NCBI RefSeq assembly: GCF_025567365.1
Contig: NZ_JAOQJG010000003.1
Location: 62,001 to 126,000 of the forward strand
DNA: 64,000 nt
From: Anaerostipes amylophilus
GTDB taxonomy: Bacteria; Bacillota; Clostridia; Lachnospirales; Lachnospiraceae
Direction: 5' to 3'
The position numbers were made by a program, and so were the translations under genes. Shown here one piece after another: positions 42,254-52,114 of the stretch. Each line of letters begins with the position of its first letter. Position 1 is the first letter of the stretch. Below the pieces are notes generated by a model, which saw nothing but the letters and a program-made list of their open reading frames with translations, made no database searches and was not told where the DNA came from.

Positions 42254-43654
42254 TTAACGTTTAGTAGGATTTTTGTTTAATGAAGCTTTTGTACTATTAT
42301 AAACTGCTTTTCCATATTTATTTAGGTTAGCATTCATTTTTTTAGATTCACTTTTATTTGATACAAATCCAATTTCTGTTAATGTGGATGCTGTTTTTGA
42401 GTGGCGGAGTACATATAATCCAGTACGATCAACGAGTCCACGGTTTGTGAATCCTGTAGCAGAACGGATATATGGATGGATTGTAGCTGACCATTTGTAA
42501 CTAGTTAATCCAGAAGTTGATTTATATCCTTTTGAATTATATAAAGTTTCTGTTCCGTGAGCAGATTTTCCGGCGGAATTAATATGTACACTATAGAATC
42601 TGTCAGCACCAACATTGTTTGCAAGGGCAGATCGATCACTTAAACTTGGATAAGTGTCAGAAAGTCGAGTGTAATATACTTTGATGTTAGGGTCTTTATC
42701 AAAATATTTTTTTGCGGCCTGAACGATTTTTAAAGTCATATTTTTTTCTTTATAGCCATATGCAACAGCACCAGAATCAGAACCACCATGACCTGCATCT
42801 AATACGATGATCTGTTTATACATAGATTTAGGTGAAGCATAGTAAACTCTGATATAGGAATCTGTTTGGGTTACACGGAATCCCTTGATCGTTTTACTGC
42901 GTGGCTTAATATAAATTTTTGTATATCCACCAGAATATTTTACAGAGTATGATTTAAATGAAGAATCATTCACAACCCTGTGGTTTGAAGATTTTTCGTA
43001 AAATGATTTGTAGTTACCTTTGATATTAAGAATCAAACGATAATTATGATAATCATCCGTGCTCGAAACATTTCTATTGCTTAAACCGGAAGGTTTTGCA
43101 AGCTGTACATAAGAAGTTTTGCTTGTAGTGCTTGCAGTAGAATTACTTTTGAATGTTTCAGTATAAGAAGAATCATTCCAAGAATAAGATAATCTAAGAT
43201 ATTTTGCACAAAAAGATCCAGGTACATAAATAAAGTTACTCTTCTGTTCATAAGAATAGACACTACGTGCAGGAGTTGGCATTTTTGTTTTTTTACCATT
43301 TACATAGGCGTATTTATTACCGCGTGTCATAACAATTTTATTGGAACCACGTTTTAAAGTGATTTTCCAATTTTTTTTAGAATAAGAATAAGATACACCC
43401 ATGCCTTTTTTAAAAACATAATATGCAGAGAGCATCGGAGTGTTTTCAGTCTTATATCCAGGAGCTTTTGTTTTAATGGTTTTTCCATTGTAAGAAGCAC
43501 CAACAGCTTTTTTCTTTTGCTTTTTCTTGTTGATTTTTAGTGTATAAGTATGTTTTGTTACAGCGTATGATGATGCAGAAACATTTGCAGGTATTCCTGT
43601 ACCGATAATTGAAACTGATAACAATGTTGTGATAATAAATTTCTGTAATTTCAT
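42254..43654 (-). CDS. Secreted N-acetylmuramoyl-L-alanine amidase (copy 1)
   Basis: A 466-aa wall hydrolase. A signal peptide (about 1-27) is followed by a copper-amine-oxidase-like region (GNKYAYVNGKKTKMPTPA), an AMIN-like beta region (YHNYRLILNIKGNYKSFYE) and a C-terminal Amidase_3 domain. Zinc ligands are seen in VLDAGHGGSDSGA (His), the following Glu in YKEKNMTLK and VHINSAG (His), with the catalytic Glu in TLTEIGFVSN. Its neighbour at 43751 is a clear paralog with the same layout. Each copy has its own terminator. Confidence 0.9.
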   Translation of the reverse strand: MKLQKFIITTLLSVSIIGTGIPANVSASSYAVTKHTYTLKINKKKQKKKAVGASYNGKTIKTKAPGYKTENTPMLSAYYVFKKGMGVSYSYSKKNWKITLKRGSNKIVMTRGNKYAYVNGKKTKMPTPARSVYSYEQKSNFIYVPGSFCAKYLRLSYSWNDSSYTETFKSNSTASTTSKTSYVQLAKPSGLSNRNVSSTDDYHNYRLILNIKGNYKSFYEKSSNHRVVNDSSFKSYSVKYSGGYTKIYIKPRSKTIKGFRVTQTDSYIRVYYASPKSMYKQIIVLDAGHGGSDSGAVAYGYKEKNMTLKIVQAAKKYFDKDPNIKVYYTRLSDTYPSLSDRSALANNVGADRFYSVHINSAGKSAHGTETLYNSKGYKSTSGLTSYKWSATIHPYIRSATGFTNRGLVDRTGLYVLRHSKTASTLTEIGFVSNKSESKKMNANLNKYGKAVYNSTKASLNKNPTKR

Positions 43655-43710
43655 TTGTATCTTCCTTTCCGAGAATTAACTGTAACATATATGTAATATT
43701 ATTGCAAGAA

Positions 43711-43738
43711 AAAAGTCATATTTTGCAATATGACTTTT
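43711..43738 (-). terminator. Terminator of the second amidase gene
   Basis: AAAAGTCATATT and AATATGACTTTT pair over 12 bp with a 4-nt loop; the minus strand continues in a T-rich run (TTTTTTCTT). Confidence 0.78.
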
Positions 43739-43750
43739 AGAAATTTAAAA

Positions 43751-45175
43751 TTAGAAAGAATTACAAATCGCTTTATATAGATTATAACCAATCGTGGATG
43801 TTCTCGAATTAATACGGCTAGTCTCGGTTTTATTTGAGATGAATCCAAGTTCTACAAGTGCAGTTGTCATCTTTGGACCATTTAATACGGCTAGATCAGA
43901 ACGATATTTTAATCCACGATTATAGGAACCGTTTGATGCGTAGCCCATTCCGGTCAAAGCGAATGACTGAAGGGTCTGTGCATAGGATTTATAAGTTTTG
44001 TAAAGTGTTTCAGTTCCTTTAGAAGATGAACTATCACTTGAATTGATATGAACACTCAAGAAACGATCTGCGGACACCTCGTTTGCCATCTTATAACGAT
44101 AAGAAAGACTTGGATACCAGTCGGAAAGCCTTGTGTAATAAACTTTGTAGCTAGAATTTTTGTCAAAATTACTCTTGATACTTTGAACGATCTTTAAAGT
44201 CATGTTTTTTTCAGAGTATCCGTTTCCAACTGCACCGGAATCCTTTCCTCCATGACCAGCATCAACAACGACTACATGATAGAACATCTTCTTTGGATCT
44301 GCGTATTTCACATATATATAGGAAGAAGTCTGTATTACACTGAATCCCTTGATTACATTTGTCTTAAGATCAATATAAGTTTTGCCGCCACTGTAAGATA
44401 CATTGTATGTAAGGGATTCCTTGATATATCTGTTAGAAGCAGAACTGAAGAAAGTCTTATAGTTCCCATTAACGATGATTCTTAGTCGTTTATTTGAATA
44501 ATCATCGGTACAACTAACAGCAGAAGCTGACAATCCAGAAGGCTTCTTGATTCTGATAGAATAATTTGATGCTGAAGCTGTAATCTTAGTTTTTGAACCA
44601 AGGGTTGTAGATGTTGTGCTAGTATTAGACGTTGCTGTTGTAGGTTGTGTGCTAGTTGATCCCTTTTTAGTAATAAGGCCTGCAAGCAGACGATTATTCC
44701 ATGCATAGTTCAGTTGCAGATTCTTAGCCACAGCATCCCCTGGAACCATAATATAATTCTTCTTACGTGCAGGATAGTATACCTTCCTTGGGGCAGATGG
44801 AAGAGTGATTTTCTTTCCATTGATCGTTGCAGCTGTGCTGTTTAACGTTAAAACTAATTTTTGTGAACCACGCGTAAGAGTGATCTTCTTTGTTTTTGAT
44901 GAATAAGAATATTTAGTGCTGATTGATGAACAGCGTCCAAAGATCCAGTATGCAGAGTACATAGAAATAGAACCTTCAATATATCCAGGAATATTTGTTT
45001 TGATCACTTTGTTGTTATATCTTGCATCAATGGCTCGTTTTGTAACAGTTTTCTTGTTATGTGTATACTTGATTTTATAATACTGGCCAGCAGTTACAGC
45101 AGCAGGAGTATTTATGATACTCGTAAAAAGCATTATCATAGATAATCCAAGACAAATAAATTTTTTCTTTAACAT
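43751..45175 (-). CDS. Secreted N-acetylmuramoyl-L-alanine amidase (copy 2)
   Basis: Paralog of the gene at 42254, 474 aa. It has a signal peptide (about 1-28), an amine-oxidase-like region (LNSTAATINGKKITLPSAPRK, near 110-130), a Ser/Thr-rich linker (about 175-200), an AMIN-like region and an Amidase_3 domain. The zinc and catalytic segments are VVDAGHGGKDSGA, YSEKNMTLK, SVHINSSD and ALVELGFISN. The ATG at 45175 is chosen because AGGGGA lies seven bases upstream; the in-frame ATG at 45181 abuts it. The Ser/Thr linker is absent or shorter in copy 1. Confidence 0.9.
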   Translation of the reverse strand: MLKKKFICLGLSMIMLFTSIINTPAAVTAGQYYKIKYTHNKKTVTKRAIDARYNNKVIKTNIPGYIEGSISMYSAYWIFGRCSSISTKYSYSSKTKKITLTRGSQKLVLTLNSTAATINGKKITLPSAPRKVYYPARKKNYIMVPGDAVAKNLQLNYAWNNRLLAGLITKKGSTSTQPTTATSNTSTTSTTLGSKTKITASASNYSIRIKKPSGLSASAVSCTDDYSNKRLRIIVNGNYKTFFSSASNRYIKESLTYNVSYSGGKTYIDLKTNVIKGFSVIQTSSYIYVKYADPKKMFYHVVVVDAGHGGKDSGAVGNGYSEKNMTLKIVQSIKSNFDKNSSYKVYYTRLSDWYPSLSYRYKMANEVSADRFLSVHINSSDSSSSKGTETLYKTYKSYAQTLQSFALTGMGYASNGSYNRGLKYRSDLAVLNGPKMTTALVELGFISNKTETSRINSRTSTIGYNLYKAICNSF

Positions 45176-45320
45176 ATGCATCCCCTATTTTTGAATTTAT
45201 AGATTTACAGTAAGATTATAATATTTTTTGTGATGTATTTCAACGAAAACATCAATTTCATGCGGTTTTCATTGAAAAATAGTTTCCAATCTGTCTAAGA
45301 ATGTGGTATCCTATTATATA

Positions 45321-45377
45321 AGTTCGATTTTTGGGAGAAATTTATAAATTTTTGCAGGAATCGAATTATTTTGAACT
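45321..45377 (+). other. Nested inverted repeats in the azlC leader
   Basis: AGTTC (45321-45325) can pair with GAACT (45373-45377), and TTCGATT (45323-45329) with AATCGAA (45359-45365); the two overlap and so are alternatives. It follows a possible -10 TATTAT near 45313. It might be an attenuator-like leader, but no terminator or T-box signature is seen. Confidence 0.3.
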
Positions 45378-45390
45378 ATAGGAGCAGATA

Positions 45391-46107
45391 ATGAAATCAG
45401 ACAATGAATTTCGAAGAGGACTAATGGATGGGATTCCAATCGGATTAGCTTATGTAGCTGTTTCATTTGCATTTGGAATTTCAGGAGCATCTCATGGAAT
45501 CCCTGTATGGGCACTTACATTGATCTCTGCAACTTGTGTAACATCAGCAGGACAATTTGCAGCGATCATTACGATGACAGCGGGAGGATCACTAGTAGAA
45601 TTAGTCTTATCACAGATCATTATTAATTTAAGATATTCAATCATGTCGATTGCGATCGGACAGAAAATGTCGGAGAAGTCGACACTATGGAATCGACTTT
45701 CGATGGCATTTATGGTAACTGATGAGATTTTTGCAGTTTCCTGTGCAGGAAGAAAAGAAATTACACCAAAATATTTCTATGCATTGATGTCCATTCCGTG
45801 GATCAGCTGGACAATAGGTACATTATTAGGAGCAACAGCGAATACATTATTACCATTGATCTTAAGGAATGCACTTGGACTTGCAATTTATGGAATGTTA
45901 ATTGGAATCATTATTCCACCGGCAAGACATGATAAGCATATAACGATCGTGATCATCATATCCATGATCATCAGTTTATTATTTAAATATATCAAAGCGT
46001 TATCTTTTGTATCCAGTGGTTTTGTAATCATCATCTGTACGCTGATCGCAGCAACACTTGGAGCAATTTTATTTCCAGTAGAAGAGGAGGAGACTGATGA
46101 AGCTTAG
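45391..46107 (+). CDS. azlC: AzlC-family branched-chain amino acid exporter subunit
   Basis: A 238-aa membrane protein with about six to seven hydrophobic segments. The AzlC pattern appears in FRRGLMDGIPIGLAYVAVSFAFG (positions 6-28), ATCVTSAGQFAAI and INLRYSIMSIAIGQK. With AzlD it exports branched-chain amino acids or analogues. AGGAGC precedes the ATG. It overlaps azlD by 11 bp. Next to leuB, ilvD and ilvB, a link with branched-chain amino-acid overflow is likely. Confidence 0.9.
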   Translation: MKSDNEFRRGLMDGIPIGLAYVAVSFAFGISGASHGIPVWALTLISATCVTSAGQFAAIITMTAGGSLVELVLSQIIINLRYSIMSIAIGQKMSEKSTLWNRLSMAFMVTDEIFAVSCAGRKEITPKYFYALMSIPWISWTIGTLLGATANTLLPLILRNALGLAIYGMLIGIIIPPARHDKHITIVIIISMIISLLFKYIKALSFVSSGFVIIICTLIAATLGAILFPVEEEETDEA

Positions 46108-46408
46108 CAGATTATTGATCTACATTGTAGTCACAGCAGTTTCTACATATTTAATACGAGTCATTCCACTGATTGCAATACAGAAGAAGATCGAGAATAG
46201 ATTTTTTAGGTCCTTTTTATACTATGTACCATATGCAGTTTTGGCGGCAATGATCATGCCAGCCGTGTTTTATGCCACAGGAAATTGGATTGCATCGACA
46301 ATTGGGTTTGCAATTGCGATGATTTTTGCATATAATGAAAAAAATATTGTTACAGTTGCATGTGCAAGCTGTATTGGAGCGTTTATCGCATTAGTAGTTT
46401 TAGGGTAA
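46097..46408 (+). CDS. azlD: AzlD-family membrane protein
   Basis: A 103-aa protein with three to four membrane segments, the usual AzlD size. TYLIRVIPLIAI and FLYYVPYAVLAAMIMPAVFY are family segments. It is the small partner of AzlC and starts within the azlC end (AGGAGGAGA gives the ribosome site). No terminator separates it from leuB. Confidence 0.88.
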   Translation: MKLSRLLIYIVVTAVSTYLIRVIPLIAIQKKIENRFFRSFLYYVPYAVLAAMIMPAVFYATGNWIASTIGFAIAMIFAYNEKNIVTVACASCIGAFIALVVLG

Positions 46409-46476
46409 ATAAATCTGCCAATTCATTGACAGACATAAGTAATATCAAGAAGACAAGAAGAAATGAGGAAGAAGAT

Positions 46477-47562
46477 ATGAATTGTAATTTAGCAGTCATC
46501 AAAGGTGACGGAATCGGACCAGAGATTGTCACAGAAGCAATGAGAGTTTTAGACGCTGTAGGTGAGAAATACGGACACACATTTTCTTACACACAGATCT
46601 TAATGGGAGGAGCATCCATTGATGTTCACGGAGAACCATTAACAGAAGAAGCTTTAGAGATTGCTAAGAATAGTGATGCAGTATTAATGGGATCTATCGG
46701 AGGAAATACAAGCACATCTCCATGGTACAAACTTCCAGCACAGTTAAGACCAGAGGCAGGATTATTAAAACTTCGTAAAGCCCTTGGATTATTTGCCAAT
46801 ATCAGACCAGCATATTTATATGATGAGTTAAAGAAAGCATGCCCACTTCGTGATGAAGTGATCGGTGATGGATTTGATATGGTCATTATGAGAGAATTAA
46901 CAGGTGGTCTTTACTTTGGAGAAAGACATACAGAAGAAGTTGATGGTGTAAGAACAGCGGTTGATACATTATCTTACAATGAAAATGAGATCAGAAGAAT
47001 CGCGATCAAAGCATTCGATATTGCAAGAAAACGTAAAAAACATGTAATCAGTGTTGATAAAGCAAATGTGCTTGATTCTTCCAGATTATGGAGAGCCGTT
47101 GTTGAAGAAGTAGCGAAAGACTATGAAGATGTTACATATGAACATATGTTAGTTGACAATTGTGCAATGCAGTTAGTGAATAACCCTCGTCAGTTCGATG
47201 TGATCTTAACAGAGAACATGTTTGGAGATATTTTATCTGATGAAGCAAGTATGATCACAGGATCTATCGGAATGTTATCATCTGCAAGCCTTGCAGAAGG
47301 TAAGTTTGGATTATATGAACCAAGCCACGGATCAGCTCCAGACATCGCAGGACAGGATATCGCAAACCCAATCGCAACGATCCTTTCTGCAGCTATGATG
47401 CTTCGTTATTCTTTTGATCTTGATAAAGAAGCAGATGAAATTGAAGCAGCAGTCAAAGCAGTTTTAGCAGATGGATACAGAACTGTTGATATCATGTCTG
47501 ATGGAATGAAGAAAGTCGGATGTAAAGAGATGGGACAGCTGATCATCGACAAGATTAAATAA
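46477..47562 (+). CDS. leuB: 3-isopropylmalate dehydrogenase
   Basis: It oxidises and decarboxylates 3-isopropylmalate in leucine synthesis. The 361-aa protein shows the isocitrate/isopropylmalate dehydrogenase fold with IKGDGIGPEIVTEA, LLKLRKALGLFANIRP (loop with substrate Arg), MRELTGGLYFGER, VDKANVLDSSRLWR and the metal Asp block FGDILSDEAS. The ATG at 46477 has AGGAAG upstream; the longer open frame begins inside azlD. The other leu genes (leuA, leuC, leuD) are not in the window. Confidence 0.95.
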   Translation: MNCNLAVIKGDGIGPEIVTEAMRVLDAVGEKYGHTFSYTQILMGGASIDVHGEPLTEEALEIAKNSDAVLMGSIGGNTSTSPWYKLPAQLRPEAGLLKLRKALGLFANIRPAYLYDELKKACPLRDEVIGDGFDMVIMRELTGGLYFGERHTEEVDGVRTAVDTLSYNENEIRRIAIKAFDIARKRKKHVISVDKANVLDSSRLWRAVVEEVAKDYEDVTYEHMLVDNCAMQLVNNPRQFDVILTENMFGDILSDEASMITGSIGMLSSASLAEGKFGLYEPSHGSAPDIAGQDIANPIATILSAAMMLRYSFDLDKEADEIEAAVKAVLADGYRTVDIMSDGMKKVGCKEMGQLIIDKIK

Positions 47563-47607
47563 TTATCATAGATAGAAGAAGGTATATTATACTAGGAGGT
47601 TAGTTTT

Positions 47608-49272
47608 ATGAATAATAAATTTACAGAGGGAGAAGCATATGCTCCTCAGAGATCGTTATTTAACGCATTAGGTTTCACAAAAGAAGAAATGAAAAAGCCA
47701 TTGGTCGGAATCGTAAGTTCGTATAACGAGATCGTACCAGGGCATATGAATATTGATAAGATCGTCGAAGCGGTTAAACTCGGAGTTGCTATGGCTGGTG
47801 GAACACCAGTTGTATTCCCAGCAATTGCTGTATGTGATGGTATTGCAATGGGACATGTTGGAATGAAATATTCCTTAGTAACACGTGATCTGATCGCTGA
47901 TTCTACAGAATGTATGGCATTAGCACATCAGTTTGACGCTTTAGTTATGGTTCCAAACTGTGACAAAAATGTACCAGGACTTTTAATGGCAGCTGCACGT
48001 GTTAATGTACCTACAGTGTTCGTCAGTGGCGGACCAATGCTTGCGGGACGTGTAAAAGGATGCAAAACAAGTCTATCAAGTATGTTTGAAGCAGTAGGAT
48101 CTTATGCAGCAGGTAAGATCACAAAAGAAGAATTAGATGAATATGAAAATAAAACATGTCCTACATGTGGATCATGTTCTGGTATGTATACAGCAAACTC
48201 CATGAACTGTTTAACAGAAGTACTTGGTATGGGATTACAGGGAAATGGAACAATTCCAGCCGTATATTCTGAAAGAATCCGTCTTGCAAAACATGCAGGA
48301 ATGAAGGTTATGGAATTATTAGAGAAGAATATCCGCCCAAGAGATATCTTAACAGAGGAAGCATTTGAAAATGCCTTAACTGTTGATATGGCATTAGGAT
48401 GTAGTACAAATAGTATGCTTCATTTACCAGCGATCGCTCATGAAGCAGGTGTTGAATTAAATCTTGAAATGGCAAATGAGATCAGTAAGAGAACTCCAAA
48501 CTTATGTCATCTTGCACCAGCAGGACATACATACATTGAAGAGTTAAATGAGGCTGGTGGTGTTTATGCCGTTATGAATGAGTTAAATAAGAAGAATCTT
48601 CTCCATACAGATCTTATCACAGCAACAGGTAAGACAGTGGCAGAGAACATTGAAGGATGCGTAAACAAGAACCCAGAAGTTATCCGTCCGATCGACAATC
48701 CATACAGCCAGACTGGTGGAATCGCCGTATTAAAAGGAAACTTAGCACCAGATTCAGGAGTTGTAAAACGTTCAGCAGTTGCTCCTGAGATGCTTAAGAT
48801 GGAAGGACCAGCAAGAGTCTTTGACTGCGAAGAAGATGCGATCAAAGCGATCAAAGGTGGAGATATCAAACCAGGTGATGTTGTCGTTATTCGTTACGAA
48901 GGACCAAAAGGTGGCCCTGGTATGAGAGAAATGTTAAATCCTACATCAGCGATCATGGGTATGGGACTTGGATCAAGTGTAGCCTTGATCACAGACGGAA
49001 GATTCTCCGGAGCTTCCAGAGGAGCTTGTATCGGACATGTTTCTCCAGAGGCAGCCGTTGGTGGACCAATCGCATTAGTAGAAGAAGGAGATATCATCGT
49101 AATCGATATCGATGCAAATACATTAAATGTAAAAGTTTCCGATGAAGAATTAGCAAAGAGAAAAGAAAACTGGAAACCTAGAACACCTAAGGTTACAACA
49201 GGTTATCTTGCAAGATATGCATCTTTAGTTACATCTGGAAACCGCGGAGCAGTTTTAGAAATCAAAGAGTAA
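47608..49272 (+). CDS. ilvD: Dihydroxy-acid dehydratase
   Basis: It dehydrates dihydroxyisovalerate and dihydroxymethylvalerate in valine and isoleucine synthesis. The 554-aa protein has Fe-S cysteines in PNCDKNVPG and CPTCGSCSGMYTANSMN, and the EGPKGGPGMREML segment near the C-terminus. AGGAGG precedes the ATG. A short palindrome GTATATTATAC lies just upstream of that site. It lies 45 bp after leuB and 22 bp before ilvB. Confidence 0.97.
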   Translation: MNNKFTEGEAYAPQRSLFNALGFTKEEMKKPLVGIVSSYNEIVPGHMNIDKIVEAVKLGVAMAGGTPVVFPAIAVCDGIAMGHVGMKYSLVTRDLIADSTECMALAHQFDALVMVPNCDKNVPGLLMAAARVNVPTVFVSGGPMLAGRVKGCKTSLSSMFEAVGSYAAGKITKEELDEYENKTCPTCGSCSGMYTANSMNCLTEVLGMGLQGNGTIPAVYSERIRLAKHAGMKVMELLEKNIRPRDILTEEAFENALTVDMALGCSTNSMLHLPAIAHEAGVELNLEMANEISKRTPNLCHLAPAGHTYIEELNEAGGVYAVMNELNKKNLLHTDLITATGKTVAENIEGCVNKNPEVIRPIDNPYSQTGGIAVLKGNLAPDSGVVKRSAVAPEMLKMEGPARVFDCEEDAIKAIKGGDIKPGDVVVIRYEGPKGGPGMREMLNPTSAIMGMGLGSSVALITDGRFSGASRGACIGHVSPEAAVGGPIALVEEGDIIVIDIDANTLNVKVSDEELAKRKENWKPRTPKVTTGYLARYASLVTSGNRGAVLEIKE

Positions 49273-49294
49273 TGAAGTAAGAAAAGAGGATCAA

Positions 49295-50986
49295 ATGATG
49301 AAACAATTGACAGGTGCTCAGATTGTTTTAGAATGTTTGAAAGAGCAAGGCGTGGATACCATTTTTGGGTATCCAGGTGGAGCTATCTTAAACATTTACG
49401 ATGAATTATACAAACAGAAAAAGTATTTTACACATATCCTGACTTCTCATGAGCAGGGAGCTTCTCATGCAGCAGATGGATATGCAAGATCTACAGGAAA
49501 AGTTGGAGTGTGCTTTGCAACAAGCGGACCTGGAGCAACAAATATTGTCACAGGACTTGCAACAGCGAATATGGACTCTGTTCCAGTTGTTGCACTCACA
49601 TGTAACGTAGGAGTGAGTCTTCTTGGAAAGGATAGTTTTCAGGAAGTTGACATTTCTGGAGTTACAATTCCAATCACAAAGCATAACTTTATTGTAAAGA
49701 ATGTAGAAGAACTGGCAAATACAATTCGAAGAGCATTCAAGATTGCAAAAACAGGAAGACCAGGACCGGTTTTAATTGACATTCCAAAAGATGTGACGGC
49801 AGCCGTGACATCTTATGAAGCAGAAAAACCAGAGAAGATCATCCGTTTCAGCGAGAGAATCAAAGAAGCAGATATTCAGAATGCGATCAAGATGATCAAA
49901 GAATCAAAACGTCCATACATCTTAGTAGGTGGAGGAGCAGTTATCTCTGATGCAGCAGATGAATTAAAAGAGTTTGTAGATAAAGTTGATGCCCCAGTAT
50001 GTGATACCTTGATGGGAAAAGGAGCATTTAATGGTACAGATGAGCGTTACAGTGGAATGCTTGGTATGCATGGAACCAAGGCATCAAATCTTGGAGTTTC
50101 TCATTGTGACTTACTGATCGCGATCGGAACAAGATTTAGTGATCGTGTATTAGGAAATCCAAAGACATTTGCAAAGAATGCTAAGATTTTACAGATCGAT
50201 ATTGATCCAGTTGAGATCAATAAGAATATTTGTGTATCTGCTTCAATCATCGGAGATGTAAAAGCAGTTCTGACTGTGATCAATCGCCGCTTAGAAGCAC
50301 AGGAACATAAAGAATGGATGAATACAGTCAAAGAATATAAAGAAAAATATCCATTAACATATGACAAGGGATGTTTAACATGCCCTGAGATCATGGAAGC
50401 GATTTATGATATTACAAAAGGTGAGGCAGTCATTACAACAGAAGTTGGACAGCATCAGATGTGGGCCGCTCAGTTTTATAAATATGATAAACCACGTAAA
50501 TTATTGACATCTGGAGGTCTTGGAACAATGGGATACGGTCTTGGAGCCAGTCTTGGAGCCAAAGTTGGTAATCCAGACAAGATCGTAGTAAACATTGCAG
50601 GAGATGGATGTTTCCGTATGAATTTAAACGAGCTTGCGACCGCCTCGCGATACAACATTCCTGTTATAGAAGTAATCATCAATAACAGCGTATTAGGAAT
50701 GGTAAGACAGTGGCAGGATCTGTTTTATGAAGAAAGATATTCGTATACAACACTTCAGGACAAAGTGGACTTTGTAAAAGTTTCTGAAGGTCTTGGAGTT
50801 GATGCAAAGAAGATCACGGATATCGATGAATTCAAAGATGCATTTAAAGAAGCTTTAACGTTAGGAAAACCTATGGTTCTTGATTGTCATATCGATTTAG
50901 ATGACAAAGTATGGCCAATGGTTAATCCAGGCGGCTCCATTGAAGATGCATTTGATAAAGCGGATCTTGAGGCGCAGGCAAGATAA
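49295..50986 (+). CDS. ilvB: Acetolactate synthase large subunit
   Basis: A ThDP-dependent catalytic subunit that makes acetolactate and acetohydroxybutyrate. The 563-aa protein has the N-terminal catalytic Glu in ILTSHEQGASHAADGYAR, the middle FAD/DHS-like domain and the ThDP motif GDGCFRMNLNELATA...NN. The start could be ATG 49295 or 49298. No ilvN regulatory subunit follows: the next gene is serC. AGAGGA lies upstream. Confidence 0.94.
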   Translation: MMKQLTGAQIVLECLKEQGVDTIFGYPGGAILNIYDELYKQKKYFTHILTSHEQGASHAADGYARSTGKVGVCFATSGPGATNIVTGLATANMDSVPVVALTCNVGVSLLGKDSFQEVDISGVTIPITKHNFIVKNVEELANTIRRAFKIAKTGRPGPVLIDIPKDVTAAVTSYEAEKPEKIIRFSERIKEADIQNAIKMIKESKRPYILVGGGAVISDAADELKEFVDKVDAPVCDTLMGKGAFNGTDERYSGMLGMHGTKASNLGVSHCDLLIAIGTRFSDRVLGNPKTFAKNAKILQIDIDPVEINKNICVSASIIGDVKAVLTVINRRLEAQEHKEWMNTVKEYKEKYPLTYDKGCLTCPEIMEAIYDITKGEAVITTEVGQHQMWAAQFYKYDKPRKLLTSGGLGTMGYGLGASLGAKVGNPDKIVVNIAGDGCFRMNLNELATASRYNIPVIEVIINNSVLGMVRQWQDLFYEERYSYTTLQDKVDFVKVSEGLGVDAKKITDIDEFKDAFKEALTLGKPMVLDCHIDLDDKVWPMVNPGGSIEDAFDKADLEAQAR

Positions 50987-51022
50987 CTTTTAATTTATTT
51001 TCATATAAAGGAGAGAAAAGAA

Positions 51023-52105
51023 ATGGCAAGAGTATACAACTTTTCAGCTGGACCGGCAGTACTTCCGGAAGAAGTGTTAAAAGAAGCAGCAGAGGAAATG
51101 CTTGATTACAGAGGATGTGGAATGTCCGTTATGGAGATGAGCCACAGATCCAAGATGTTTGATGACATCATCAAAACTGCAGAAGCAGACTTAAGAGAGT
51201 TAATGAACATCCCAGATAATTATAAAGTATTATTCCTTCAGGGTGGAGCTTCCCAGCAGTTTTCAGCTATTCCTATGAACCTGATGAAGAACAAAGTCGC
51301 AGATTTTATCATCACAGGACAGTGGGCAAAGAAAGCATATCAGGAAGCAGCAAGATATGGAAAAGCAAATATCTTAGCTTCATCTGAAGATAAAACATAT
51401 ACATATATTCCAGATTGCTCTGATCTTCCAGTATCAGAAGATGCAGATTATGTATATGTATGCTATAACAATACAATCTATGGAACAAAATATCAGCAGA
51501 TTCCAAACACAAAAGGAAAGATCCTTGTTGCAGATATGTCTTCCTGCATTCTATCTGAGCCTGTGAATGTAGAAGACTTTGGAGTTATTTATTTTGGAGT
51601 ACAGAAAAATGTTGGACCAGCTGGAGTTGTAGTTTGTATCGTACGTGAAGACCTGATTACAGATGATGTGTTAGAAGGAACACCAACCATGTTAAAATGG
51701 AAAACACAGGCAGATGCAGATTCATTGTATAACACACCTCCATGCTATGGAATCTATATTTGTGGTAAAGTCTTCAAATGGTTAAAAGACCAGGGTGGAC
51801 TAGAAGCAATGAAGAAACGTAACGAAGAAAAAGCAAAGATCTTATATGATTTCTTAGATCAGAGTGAAATGTTTAAAGGAACAGTAGTCAAAAAAGATCG
51901 TTCTTTAATGAATGTTCCATTTGTAACAGGAGACAAAGATTTGGATGCCAAATTCGTAGCCGAAGCAAAAGAAGCTGGATTTGAAAACTTAAAAGGACAT
52001 CGTACCGTTGGTGGAATGCGTGCAAGTATTTATAACGCAATGCCAAAAGAAGGTGTTGAAAAATTAGTTGCATTCATGAAGAAATTTGAAGAAGAGAACA
52101 AATAA
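51023..52105 (+). CDS. serC: Phosphoserine aminotransferase
   Basis: A PLP enzyme that converts 3-phosphohydroxypyruvate to phosphoserine. The 360-aa protein starts VYNFSAGPAVLPEEVL. It has EMSHRSKMF, LFLQGGASQQFSAIPMNL and the PLP lysine in FGVQKNVGPAGV. AAGGAGAG precedes the ATG. serA follows 9 bp later, so the first two serine steps are encoded together. Confidence 0.96.
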   Translation: MARVYNFSAGPAVLPEEVLKEAAEEMLDYRGCGMSVMEMSHRSKMFDDIIKTAEADLRELMNIPDNYKVLFLQGGASQQFSAIPMNLMKNKVADFIITGQWAKKAYQEAARYGKANILASSEDKTYTYIPDCSDLPVSEDADYVYVCYNNTIYGTKYQQIPNTKGKILVADMSSCILSEPVNVEDFGVIYFGVQKNVGPAGVVVCIVREDLITDDVLEGTPTMLKWKTQADADSLYNTPPCYGIYICGKVFKWLKDQGGLEAMKKRNEEKAKILYDFLDQSEMFKGTVVKKDRSLMNVPFVTGDKDLDAKFVAEAKEAGFENLKGHRTVGGMRASIYNAMPKEGVEKLVAFMKKFEEENK

Positions 52106-52114
52106 GGAGGAGCC

